A stretch of DNA of 64,000 bases from Saprospiraceae bacterium (GTDB lineage Bacteria; Bacteroidota; Bacteroidia; Chitinophagales; Saprospiraceae), in contig JADKGF010000011.1 of the NCBI GenBank assembly GCA_016717105.1, positions 62,001-126,000 on the forward strand, read 5' to 3'. This document shows, piece after piece, positions 28,886 to 38,010 of the stretch (position 1 is the stretch's first letter; every line of letters begins with the position of its first letter). A model generated the notes under the pieces. It saw only the letters and a program-made list of their open reading frames with translations. It ran no database searches and had not been told where the DNA came from. The translations under genes were made by a program, and so were the position numbers.

Positions 28886-29515
28886 ATTACACTTTTTTTC
28901 TGTTTCATAAATAGCGTCATACACCATCCAAATGATGTATCGTGCAAAATAATATTGTATAAACATATCTCGCCGCTATCACAGATGCTAAGCGGCAGAT
29001 TAGTATATATTCGAGGCAGCTACAGACCGCCTTTATTTTTTACAACAAACAGGTGCGTATGGATGAGGATTCCATGTAGATTTATGCTGGGTCGTTACAC
29101 AAATCATCTTCACGTCACAAATATAATTAGGGTTTTGCATTTTTCATAAAAACAGCGTATTTATCCTTTGCAATAGTATTGCATAATATGCAAGAGTAAA
29201 TAAAAATGAGCCGTAAATCCAGCGATATACGACTCAAGAATGACCCTCTAACTATTTATTTATTATGAAAATACTTTCTGATTTCTGTTGTTTTTAATAG
29301 TTTAAATGCTATTTCATTGAATATCATACAAATGTAGGATAAAAATTGGAATTGAATTAAGAAATATTTTAATAAAGGCCCAATTGATTTTAGATATTTT
29401 GTACGCCTATGCGACATATTACATTTTTTTAAAAGACTTTTAACATTTCCATAATATAAAAAAAACGCACACCATCGTTAAGAGCTATTATATAACTTAA
29501 AAAAACATTTAAAAA
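28886..29515. other. Intergenic region between divergent Rhs unit and the 29516 gene
   Basis: About 630 bases. It probably holds both divergent promoters, but I see no clear TAnnTTTG box at good spacing, no hairpin with a U-tract and no repeat. The strand-specific ORFs here are short and have no recognisable domains. Confidence 0.55.
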
Positions 29516-30250
29516 ATGGGTTCAACTTCAGAAACAGGGCACATCAAAAACTTAGCCTACTTCGAGGATCTTATCTCTTACTGCCAGGCGTACGGTACTA
29601 CCTACAATCCTAGCAATGCCGCACTTACCATCACACAGCTACAAACTGTTTACACTGCCGCACAGACCATGATGAACAATTTCAAAGTCCAAAAAACTGG
29701 TTTTGATAATGCCATCAATGCACGCCGTATCGCTTTTGAAGACATCAAGCCTTTGGCTACACGCATTATCAATGCTTTGATTGCCTCCGGTGCACCTAAA
29801 TTGACCATTGATGATGCCAAAGGTGTCAACAAAAAATTGCAAGGGTCAACCAGTAATAAAACCGCCACCGAAATGACCACTACAGAGGGTACCGAATCTC
29901 CCAAAGGCATTTCTACATCACAACAGTCCTACGATCGTCTTAAAGATCATTTTGCCAATTTAATACAAATTCTTTCGCAAACCGCACAGTACAATCCCAA
30001 TGAAAATGAATTGAAGATTCCACAACTTCAGGCAAGGTTGGGTGCCCTAGAAGCAGCAAAAACCAGTTGGATTGCAGCACATACCACATTTAGTAACGCC
30101 ATTGCCGAACGCGATGCCTTGCTCTATCATCCAGAGACAGGCCTGAAGGTCATAGCCCAAAATGTGAAGGTATATATTAAAAGTATATTTGGTAGTCAAA
30201 GCCCACAGTACAAACAAGTGAGCGGTTTAAAATTTACCAATAAAAAGTAA
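29516..30250 (+). CDS. Internally duplicated helical protein of unknown function
   Basis: 244 residues, no signal peptide, Ala/Thr-rich. Two halves align: LAYFEDLISYCQAYGTTYNP with HFANLIQILSQTAQYNPNEN; LTITQLQTVYTAAQ with LKIPQLQARLGALEAA; then F-x-N-A-I in each (FDNAINARRIAF and FSNAIAERDAL). Each half ends in a helix with an alternating pattern (TRIINALIASGAPK; VKVYIKSIFGSQSPQ). This points to a duplicated helical bundle of about 95 residues, linked by a Thr/Ser-rich stretch (110-140). Codon use is richer in C than in neighbouring genes. I recognise no function; possibly a structural protein. Confidence 0.65.
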   Translation: MGSTSETGHIKNLAYFEDLISYCQAYGTTYNPSNAALTITQLQTVYTAAQTMMNNFKVQKTGFDNAINARRIAFEDIKPLATRIINALIASGAPKLTIDDAKGVNKKLQGSTSNKTATEMTTTEGTESPKGISTSQQSYDRLKDHFANLIQILSQTAQYNPNENELKIPQLQARLGALEAAKTSWIAAHTTFSNAIAERDALLYHPETGLKVIAQNVKVYIKSIFGSQSPQYKQVSGLKFTNKK

Positions 30251-30271
30251 ATTGCTTTTTAGCATAATATG

Positions 30272-30332
30272 AAGGTCCGTGATAGCACAAGAAATGCATA
30301 TAATTGCAAGTTCTTGCCGATATCCGGACCTT
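30272..30332 (+). terminator. Possible terminator or structured RNA after the 29516 gene
   Basis: AAGGTCCG at 30272-30279 pairs with CGGACCTT at 30325-30332. The pairing continues inside as GATA with TATC past one unpaired base. A small inner hairpin (GCAAG-TT-CTTGC) fits in the loop. There is no strong U-tract, so termination is only inferred. Confidence 0.4.
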
Positions 30333-30400
30333 TATCATTTATATGAAATTATCTACTCGAAAGATTGCTGCTAATAATCATGAATTTTTGTTTGTAAAAG

Positions 30401-30625
30401 TATAGTTGGAGCACCCAAAAGTTCAGTTGGTGCACCGTCACTTATAGTTAGAGCATCCGTATTAACAATTAGAGCACCGACATTTATAGTTGGAGCGTCC
30501 GCATTAACAAATGAAGCACCCATTAACAAAATAGAGCACCGTCATTTATAGTTGGAGCATCCGCATTAACAAATGAAGCACCGACATTTATAGTTGGAGC
30601 ATATGTATTAACAATTAGGTCTACT
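30401..30625. repeat. Degenerate 42-bp intergenic tandem repeat
   Basis: Units are variants of TATAGTTGGAGCATCCGCAT followed by TAACAAATGAAGCACCGACAT, about 42 bases, with an internal half-unit of about 21 bases sharing GAGCACC or GAGCATCC. There are four to five copies with point differences and one partial copy. No ORF is conserved through it, and there are no constant spacers as in CRISPR. The ~240 bases that follow, up to the next gene, hold nothing I recognise. Confidence 0.8.
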
Positions 30626-30862
30626 TTTTTAAATTAGGATTTTTCATCAAAAGTCTTAAATAAAATTTTCTTACTTGCTAATCTTTAGATTATGGTTCTG
30701 TTCTGTACATTAAATTTAACAAAGTAGAATTAATGTTTGATTTCAAAATGAAAATTGGAAAAAGTACGTTGGTAAAACTTACTTCCAAATCAAAACTTAT
30801 TTTGTCTAAATTATTAGCCAGTACAACAATGAATTAATAATAGGAGAATAGGGTTTTTCAAT

Positions 30863-32275
30863 TTAAATACCTATTTTGCTAAATTCAGACTTCAAGACAA
30901 TACGGGTGACAGAAAGCAAATCTTGTTGGGTCATGTGTGTATTAGAATAGTTTGTATTGATGGCAAGTAAGGCTTTGAGAGAAGTTTTAAATTGTGGCAA
31001 ATCTATATCACTTACCTTGTAAGCAGCCAAAAGATGCATCCATGGAATAGAAACTGCATAATTGGCGCTATCTCTGTATCGACCATCTCTTTCTTTAAGT
31101 TTAAACTGCTGATAGATTTTAATGACGCCGTTATAATTGGCATTCAAAAGCATAGATTTGATATATGCTGTAAAAAATAAATGCCATCGATTTTCTAAGA
31201 TCTCTTTTTAAATGCGGTCAAAAAAACAAAAGCATGATTTTCTGCTTGTACAGATTTGCCGGTATCTATTAGTGCAAATATGAAGTATGCTGTATGGCCG
31301 ATTCTATTATGAAAATTGAGAGACTCCTTGGCTATGGGATGTGAATCTTTCAATACTTGTAAAGCATTTTCTGGTCTGTGAGCTCTAAGTAGGACGGCGG
31401 CTAAATTGTTGATGTAATATAAATAATCGTTATTTTTTTCTTTAATAGATAAATACCCATAATATGCTGCTTTTTCAAAATCTCTCTTAGCTGCATAAAG
31501 GAGTAAGTTTTGACTATAGAAATTTACAATAATACGTTTGGAATACATTTTGCCCGATGCCACCAAAGATTCGAAACGCACGAACATATTGGCAATGTTT
31601 TCATACTGACGTCTATTATGAGCAATAAAAATGATCCTTACCCAAGCTAATAGCCTATTATATCCATCTAGTTTATCATTATTGAATAGTGAAGAGAGCC
31701 ATAAAAGTGCCTCTTCCCCAGCAACATTACTTTTTTGACTATAATCTGTAATGATCTCATGTGTAGTTTCGTGCAGTTTGTCATTGACCAATCTAGAAAA
31801 TTCATAATCGGTTCTGAATTTTTGCAGAAACTGATGAACGAGATGGTAGTCTTTGTATCTAAGTCTGATTTGTAAATAATGCCTATAATATCTGCTGATT
31901 TCGTATATTTTTAGGAAATTGAAATCTGAGGGGATTTGTCTTATGTAACAACTTGAGAAATGCTCTGTCTTCCTTTGCAGACAGATGATCCGTGAGTATT
32001 TCTTTTTCCCAATTTAGAAGCTTTTCAAGGTTGACATCTACATCCAGTTCTCTTAGTACATCAACACACCAAGCTTTGACATAGCTATATTTCCTTTTGT
32101 CTATACTCGAATCAAAGATAATCTTGTGTTCTGGATTTTTTGCTTGGGTTACAATATTTTCCAAGATTTGCTGCTTGCTGGGATCTTCAAAATGCTGGAA
32201 ATATATTAAGAAATCAGCTTCTAATGGTAATATACTAGACGCAAACTCGTTAAATTTTAAAAGTTTTCCTTTCAA
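30863..32275 (-). CDS. TPR-like helical cytoplasmic protein, two frameshifts
   Basis: Read in three pieces that join if single bases are restored near 31935 and 31195. The first junction gives SDFNFLKIYEISRYYRHYLQ; the second gives LENRWHLFFTAYIKSMLLNAN. The whole is ~470 residues, all helical, with tetratricopeptide-like segments (YGYLSIKEKNNDYLYYINNL, then AAVLLRAHRPENALQVLK). There is no signal peptide. The front part (SSILPLEADFLIYFQHFEDP) resembles the start of a Bacteroidota family with TPR C-terminal parts, whose job is unknown. It follows fabG by 12 bases on the same strand, so it is co-transcribed, but no functional link is evident. Confidence 0.65.
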
Positions 32276-32287
32276 GATGTTGATTTT

Positions 32288-33031
32288 TTACAAACTTATT
32301 CCACCATCAACGCTTATCGTAGCCCCATTGATATAATCAGCTTCATCAGAAGCTAAAAATGCATTCACATTTGCAATATCTTCGGCATTACCTAATTTTT
32401 GGAGCGGTACTTTGGCTTTCATTTTGTCCAAGGCTTCTTCAGGCATTGCGTCCAAAATTTCTGTTCTAATGAAACCAGGAGCTACTGCATTGACATTGAT
32501 GCCTTTTCTGCCCAACTCTTTTGCCCAAGTTTTAGTCATAGCAATTACACCAGCTTTTGCTGCTGCATAATTGGTTTGACCAAAGTTTCCAAAAAGTCCA
32601 ACAACAGATGAAATGCTGATGATACGACCGTAACCTTTATCTACCATATAAGGCGATACCGCTTTGGTGCAATTGAATACGCCTGTCAGATTTACATCGA
32701 TCACTTGTTGCCAATGGTCGTTGGTCATCTTAAGCAATGTTGCATCTCTAGTAATTCCAGCGTTATTTACTAGTATGTCTATTTTTCCAAATTGGCCAAT
32801 AATATTGGTAGCTGCTTGGTTTACTTCATCATAGTTCGCAGTATTCAGTCTAAAAAAATAAGTTGTATATCCCGTTGTTTTCAATTCATTTACTAATGCT
32901 TCTCCTCTCTCTTGGTTAATATCCCAATTGATGACCGTAGCTCCTAAAGAAGCAAACTTGATTAATGTGGCTTTACCTAAGCCTGATGATCCACCTGTGA
33001 CTATAGCTATTCTACCATCTAATGTTCTCAT
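32288..33031 (-). CDS. fabG: 3-oxoacyl-ACP reductase-type SDR
   Basis: A 247-residue short-chain dehydrogenase with all expected motifs: TGGSSGLG near residues 12-19 for NADP(H), NNAG near 88-91, the catalytic Ser in SISSVVG, YAAAKAG with the catalytic Tyr and Lys, and a C-terminal NGATISVDGG. It reduces 3-oxoacyl-ACP (or 3-oxoacyl-CoA) to the 3-hydroxy form. The length and the lack of insertions fit FabG. It stands back-to-back with the 33-40 kb acyl-activation cluster, so it may work with the KAS III-like enzyme rather than in bulk fatty-acid synthesis; that link is inferred. Confidence 0.88.
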   Translation of the reverse strand: MRTLDGRIAIVTGGSSGLGKATLIKFASLGATVINWDINQERGEALVNELKTTGYTTYFFRLNTANYDEVNQAATNIIGQFGKIDILVNNAGITRDATLLKMTNDHWQQVIDVNLTGVFNCTKAVSPYMVDKGYGRIISISSVVGLFGNFGQTNYAAAKAGVIAMTKTWAKELGRKGINVNAVAPGFIRTEILDAMPEEALDKMKAKVPLQKLGNAEDIANVNAFLASDEADYINGATISVDGGISL

Positions 33032-33071
33032 GATACGCTAATTTTATTACAATAATAATTAAAAAACAATA

Positions 33072-33079
33072 CAAAAGTA
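33072..33079 (-). promoter_or_regulatory. Putative -7 box of fabG
   Basis: The minus strand reads TACTTTTG, a TAnnTTTG match 41 bases before the fabG ATG. The intergenic region with the divergent symporter gene is AT-rich. Confidence 0.4.
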
Positions 33080-33292
33080 CTTATGTCTAGCATAACTATG
33101 GAATATTATTAAAATAAATTCGCACTATATGAATAATTATCATAGGCTAATATAATTAAATAAGATATTGTATAATAATGGTTTATAAATTAATTATGTA
33201 TAATAGTCATACCATATATATTGTTATATTATAAATGAAAGTATCAATATATGCTGGATATTAGCATCAAATTTCAATAAAATGGTCAAAAT

Positions 33293-34774
33293 ATGAGTTT
33301 TGCAGGCGCTACTGGCATATTGCTGATTTTATACAGTCTCACTACCATTTTTTTGGTATATCGAGGTGCGAAATCAACTAAAGACATCAAGGACTTCGCA
33401 CTGGGTAAGGGATTCTCCCCATGGGTAGTAGGATTATCTTTGGCCGCAAGTATTACAAGTGCTGCCACTTTCATCATTAATCCTGGTTTTGTAGCCGTAT
33501 ATGGATGGAGTGCTTTTGTAGCTATGTCCGTTGTCTTGCCCCTGGGTTTATTTATTTCATTGATTATATTGAGCAAAAGTTTTAGAAAATATGGCACCAG
33601 TGTGAAAGCGCTGACTATTGCACAGTGGATCGGAAATAGGTATAATAGTCGCAGTTTTACTTATATGATGGCTGTCGTATCTTTGCTTCTTATCACATTC
33701 ATTGTCCTTATTTGTGTAGGTTTGACAAAAGTAATTGCCAGTGCTTTGCAAGTCGGTGAGCTTCCAGTTTTGATTGTTTTAGTTGTTTTTGTATTTGGTT
33801 ATACGATGTTTGGAGGAGCAAATTCTATGGTGTACACCAATACAATTCAGGCAGTATTGATGGCTATAGTAGCAATCATTTTATTGACATCAGGCTTGGA
33901 GAATTTTACCGATGGCATTGAAGGATTTTGGTCAAAATTAGATGGTATAGATCCCTTGCTTACTCAAACCTTCAATCCTAAGAGCCCTTTATTCAGAGAT
34001 TGGTTTGAAGTAGTTTTTTGCAATTTTGTGGTGGGCATAGCCATCGTATGCCAGCCGCATATCATCACAAAATCGCTCATGTTGAAGAGCGAACAAGATA
34101 TCAATCGTTATTTATTTATTGCTATCGCAGTAGAAATTTTATTTTTTGCAGTACTATTTGTCGGGTTTTATGCAAGATTACAATTTCCTGATCTGATGGT
34201 AGATCAAAAAGCTATGAAACTCGATGGCATACTTTCCACTTATGTGGTTAAAAACTTTTCCATCGGTGTCGGAATATTGGTCGTTTTAGGCCTGATAAGC
34301 GCAGGCTTATCTACCTTAGAGGGTATTATACAATCGCTATCCACGACCATTTCAAATGATATCATTGCGCCTATGCTCCGCTGGAATCCGGGTGATAAAT
34401 CAGTTGCCATTACCAACAAAATTGTGATCGTAATTCTAGGTGTCATCTCTATTGCTTTTAGTTATCAACAATTGCTATATCCTAATTTGAGTGTCGGCAT
34501 TATAGCGCAAAATGGTGTCTATGCCTACTTTTCGGCTGCTTTTGTACCTGTTTTATTTGGCGTTTTCCTCAAAGAACCGTCTAAAATTGCTGCATTTTCA
34601 GCAGCAATCGTGTCCATTATAGTTCATTTTTCAGTATATTATGGTGGATTGACATCTTACACTAGTGGTGATGTCAGAAATCCTGCTGTAGCAGCAGCCA
34701 TTGCCATCATTGCGGCATTGATAACGGGATTGGCCTTTCAATTTTCTTTCAAACAAACCAAAACATCGTTATAA
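33293..34774 (+). CDS. Sodium:solute symporter (SSS family)
   Basis: 493 residues with about 13 membrane helices, the usual length of an SSS-family transporter, which couples uptake to sodium. Visible family features are the first helix, the GLSLAASITSAATFI region near 52-66, and GYTMFGGANSMVYTNTIQAV near residues 170-190, which carries the SSS signature. Substrates of this family range from sugars to carboxylates and pantothenate. The neighbouring acyl-CoA synthetase and KAS III-like gene suggest an organic acid here. The KAS III-like gene starts 3 bases downstream, so the cluster is an operon. Confidence 0.85.
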   Translation: MSFAGATGILLILYSLTTIFLVYRGAKSTKDIKDFALGKGFSPWVVGLSLAASITSAATFIINPGFVAVYGWSAFVAMSVVLPLGLFISLIILSKSFRKYGTSVKALTIAQWIGNRYNSRSFTYMMAVVSLLLITFIVLICVGLTKVIASALQVGELPVLIVLVVFVFGYTMFGGANSMVYTNTIQAVLMAIVAIILLTSGLENFTDGIEGFWSKLDGIDPLLTQTFNPKSPLFRDWFEVVFCNFVVGIAIVCQPHIITKSLMLKSEQDINRYLFIAIAVEILFFAVLFVGFYARLQFPDLMVDQKAMKLDGILSTYVVKNFSIGVGILVVLGLISAGLSTLEGIIQSLSTTISNDIIAPMLRWNPGDKSVAITNKIVIVILGVISIAFSYQQLLYPNLSVGIIAQNGVYAYFSAAFVPVLFGVFLKEPSKIAAFSAAIVSIIVHFSVYYGGLTSYTSGDVRNPAVAAAIAIIAALITGLAFQFSFKQTKTSL

Positions 34775-34777
34775 ATT

Positions 34778-35783
34778 ATGGCAAGTTCAGAATTCAAAAG
34801 AAATGCGGCCATCATAGGTTCCGGCTCGTATGTACCTGAACAGATTGTACCCAACACTTATTTTAATGCCTTGTTAGGAGAGGATGTCGATACATGGCTC
34901 AGAGAAAATGTCCAAATCTATGAACGTCGATGGTGTTCTAAAGATCAAAGCACAGCAGACCTGATAGAGCAAGCTTGTGTGTCTGCTTTGGAATCTGCCA
35001 ATATTGGTGCAGAAGATATTGATTTGCTGATAGTAGCTACTGACACACCTGAATTTGTGTCACCATCAACTGCATCCGTGATTCAAGACAGATTGCAAAT
35101 GAAAAATGCGGGAACTTTTGATGTGAATACTGCATGTGCTGGTTTTGTAACCGCATTGGACATCGGAGCCAAATTTATACAAGCGGATCAAAATTATAAC
35201 CTTGTAATGGTGGTAGGAGCCTATGCTATGAGTAAGTATCTCAACTTACAAGATAAGAAAACAGTTACTTTGTTTGCTGATGGCGCTGCAGCGGTAGTAC
35301 TTCGAGCTACAGTCGAAGATAAAGGCTTAATGCAGAGCAAGTTGCTGACAAAAGGAGAATATAATAGCTGGATGGGGATTTATGGAGGCGCAACTCATAT
35401 GCCTCTATCCGCCGTAGTACTAGAAAATAAGGAGCATCTGTTAAAATTCGTAAAGAAGATCCCAACCCACATCAACCCTGAAATATGGAGTGAAATGATC
35501 AAAAATCTGTGTGCAAAATCAAACATCTTGCCTTCAGATATTGACCATTTTTTCCTTACCCAGATCAATATTAATTCTATTTTTGCCACAATGGATGTCT
35601 TGGGTGTTGATCGGGAAAAAGCAGCCACTATCATGCATAAATTTGGATATACAGGATCAGCGGCAATACCTATGGCTTTTTGATATCTGGAACAAAGAAA
35701 ATCGTATAAAATCGGGTGACATAGTTTGTTTTGTTGGTTCAGGTGGTGGATTAGCGTTTGGAGCAGCCTTGTTTAAAATGTAA
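34778..35783 (+). CDS. KAS III-like (FabH superfamily) enzyme with altered triad, one frameshift
   Basis: The sequence follows a FabH-type thiolase fold: ATDTPEFVSPSTASVIQDRL, then NTACAGF with the active Cys near residue 120, and a C-terminal half. The first frame ends in IPMAF at 35683, but the next frame continues LFDIWNKENRIKSGDIV and ends GGGLAFGAALFKM at 35783; a T-run near 35680 lacks one base. Typical FabH has HQAN and GNTS; here the places read TQIN (~261) and GYTGS (~291), so the His and Asn of the Cys-His-Asn triad are replaced. The same substitutions occur in a recurring subgroup annotated as KAS III-like. The reaction is therefore uncertain: acyl transfer or condensation. Confidence 0.78.
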
Positions 35784-35793
35784 TAAGCAGAAG

Positions 35794-37269
35794 ATGAGAG
35801 TTTGGCAACATGATTGGTTAACACGATGGGCTTTGTACAGTCCACAAAAACTTGCACTTAAAGAGCATGAGACAGGTGATGATATTACCTATGGTCAGCT
35901 CAATGCATATTCTAACAATATCGTCGCCAACCTCCATCAATATTACCATGTTAGGCCTTTGGATAGAGTAGTGGTTTTGGCTGAATTTTGCATCCCTCTT
36001 GTGGCGCTATTTTCTGCTGCACAAAAAATGGGGTTTGCCTTGGTACCTATCAACTATAGACTGTCAAAACCCGAAATACTCGAAATATTGCATGACGCAA
36101 ATCCTGTGCTCATATTAGTTGAAAAGAAATTCCAACATCTTGTTGACGCAGAATACACGCACAAAACTAAGGATTTCGCGATGTTAAACTCTTTTTCCAA
36201 TTTGAATTTAACTTTGGATTTTCAGGTAAACGAAGATGATCCTATCTTTATCATTTATACCTCTGGCACCACAGGTAAACCCAAGGGCGTAAAATACACG
36301 CACAAAATGGCATTCTGGAATAGTATCAATACGTCCATCTCTTTGAAATTGACATCAGAAAGTAAAACCATCAATGTCATGCCTCCTTTTCATACCGGTG
36401 GATGGAACGTATTGCTTCTGCCTTTTTTACATCACGGTGCCTATACATATTTGTGTAAGAAATTCGAACCAAATGTTGTTTTGGAACAATTAGAACAGCA
36501 AAAATGCAATATCTTCATGGGTGTGCCTACGATGTTGGCTATGATGTCTCAGGATCCAAAGTTTGGTGCCATTGATTTGGCTTCATTAGATTATATGATT
36601 GTGGGTGGTGAATCCATGCCCATTCCATTGATCGAAACCTATGCAGAAAAAGGCGTGGCCATTAGACAAGGATATGGAATGACAGAAGTCGGACCCAACC
36701 TCACTTCTTTACATCAAGACGATGCCATTCGTAAAAAAGGCAGCATAGGAAGACCAAATTTTTATGTCAACTATAGGATTATAAATGAAGATGGAGAAGA
36801 TTGTAAAGCTAATGAACCAGGAGAATTATGGTTGGCAGGTCCAATGGTAACACCAGGGTACTGGAATAATCCGACAGCTACCAAAGATGCCTACGGTGAT
36901 GATGGTCAATGGTTTAAAACGGGAGATATAGTCTTGGAAGATGACGATAAGTATATATATATCATTGATAGGTTGAAAAACATGTACATCAGTGGAGGAG
37001 AAAATGTATATCCGGCTGAAATTGAACGGGTATTAAGAAAAATGGACGGTATTCATGAGTGTGCAGTAATCGGCGTCCATGATGACAAATGGGGAGAAGT
37101 AGGAAAAGGATTTATTGTGACGCATCATTCGATGACTGAAGAAGAAATCAAAGGCTATTGCACAATGAATCTCGCAAAGTTTAAGGTACCAAAGTATTTA
37201 GTCTTTGTGGCGGAATTGCCCAAAACTGATAGTGGTAAAATAGATAGAAAAGCACTAAAACTTTTATAA
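35794..37269 (+). CDS. AMP-forming acyl-CoA synthetase
   Basis: The ATG at 35794 starts MRVWQHDWLTRWALYSPQKL, typical of the family; an ATG 36 bases upstream overlaps the KAS III-like gene. The ~491-residue enzyme activates a carboxylic acid through acyl-AMP to acyl-CoA. Motifs: the P-loop IIYTSGTTGKPKGV near residues 150-163, GYGMTEVGPN near 293, GELWLAGPMVTPGYW, and WFKTGDIV. The C-terminal lid has RLKNMYISGGENVYPAEIE and PKTDSGKIDRKAL with the catalytic Lys. The substrate cannot be read from the sequence. It lies 10 bases behind the KAS III-like gene in the same operon. Confidence 0.9.
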   Translation: MRVWQHDWLTRWALYSPQKLALKEHETGDDITYGQLNAYSNNIVANLHQYYHVRPLDRVVVLAEFCIPLVALFSAAQKMGFALVPINYRLSKPEILEILHDANPVLILVEKKFQHLVDAEYTHKTKDFAMLNSFSNLNLTLDFQVNEDDPIFIIYTSGTTGKPKGVKYTHKMAFWNSINTSISLKLTSESKTINVMPPFHTGGWNVLLLPFLHHGAYTYLCKKFEPNVVLEQLEQQKCNIFMGVPTMLAMMSQDPKFGAIDLASLDYMIVGGESMPIPLIETYAEKGVAIRQGYGMTEVGPNLTSLHQDDAIRKKGSIGRPNFYVNYRIINEDGEDCKANEPGELWLAGPMVTPGYWNNPTATKDAYGDDGQWFKTGDIVLEDDDKYIYIIDRLKNMYISGGENVYPAEIERVLRKMDGIHECAVIGVHDDKWGEVGKGFIVTHHSMTEEEIKGYCTMNLAKFKVPKYLVFVAELPKTDSGKIDRKALKLL

Positions 37270-37303
37270 ATAATTATTTTTTAATTCATCAAAATCAATT
37301 TAA

Positions 37304-37924
37304 ATGAAATCATTAAAAATTTTTGGAATTATGATGCTTTTTGCATCTTTTCTTATCGTAAGCTGTAGTGACGACGAAAAAGCTACTTGCACAGACGGAG
37401 TTAAAAATCAGGATGAAACAGCAATCGACTGTGGCGGCGTTTGTACTGCTTGTGCTACTTGTACTGATGGTATTCAAAATGGTACAGAAACAGGTATAGA
37501 CTGCGGTGGAACCTGTACCGCATGTCTAGTCGGGGCTCAAGGTAAATGGAAATCATATCCTGTGGCTCCAATTTTAGCTAATTTTGCAGATTCTATCATC
37601 GCTGTATTCAATACCAATAACACTTACAGCGTGGATCAATGGAGTAAAGGTGCGAAGGTGCAATTAACAGGAACATATGGCCAAACAAAATCTAGCGTTG
37701 GTAATATTTATACTATAGTTTTAAACCAATCCACACCTACAGTACTTACCGCTGAAGGAATTTTTGAAGTTGCTTCGGATAATAAAAGTATGAAATATGA
37801 AGTAGCACAAACGCAGCCTACGATAGCTGGTGTTACTGCACCGACAGCTGCAGGTGGGTTTGGAAGCACGTCTGGAGGAGCATTCGGTATAATCAATATT
37901 CAGAATTACACCAGAGTAAAATAA
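37304..37924 (+). CDS. Lipoprotein with two Cys-rich DGIxNGxETxxDCGG repeats
   Basis: 206 residues with a type II signal ending LIVSC near residue 21. Two Cys repeats follow: CTDGVKNQDETAIDCGGVC and CTDGIQNGTETGIDCGGTC, each closed by TAC. This is a short Cys motif common in Bacteroidota surface proteins, thought to be a small disulfide-bonded module. The rest is a beta-rich domain (GKWKSYPVAP onward) ending with Gly-rich sequence and NIQNYTRVK, which looks like a lipocalin-type folded region. It lies between the acyl-CoA synthetase and the outer-membrane barrel, so it is perhaps a surface partner of the porin. Confidence 0.72.
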   Translation: MKSLKIFGIMMLFASFLIVSCSDDEKATCTDGVKNQDETAIDCGGVCTACATCTDGIQNGTETGIDCGGTCTACLVGAQGKWKSYPVAPILANFADSIIAVFNTNNTYSVDQWSKGAKVQLTGTYGQTKSSVGNIYTIVLNQSTPTVLTAEGIFEVASDNKSMKYEVAQTQPTIAGVTAPTAAGGFGSTSGGAFGIINIQNYTRVK

Positions 37925-38010
37925 TATTTTTCTGTAAAAGAGAGGAGAGAATACCCATGTAATTTCGCCTCTCTTTTCTCCAAACTTTTTTCACTAAATC
38001 ATCTACTATC

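Noticed and set aside
30401..30625. CRISPR array
   Set aside because: The units are degenerate and contiguous, without constant repeats separated by unique spacers, and no cas gene is near.
32288..37269. Polyketide or fatty-acid biosynthetic gene cluster
   Set aside because: Only one FabG and one KAS III-like gene with an altered triad; no acyl carrier protein, malonyl transferase or KAS I/II. A transporter, porin and hydrolase point to uptake instead.
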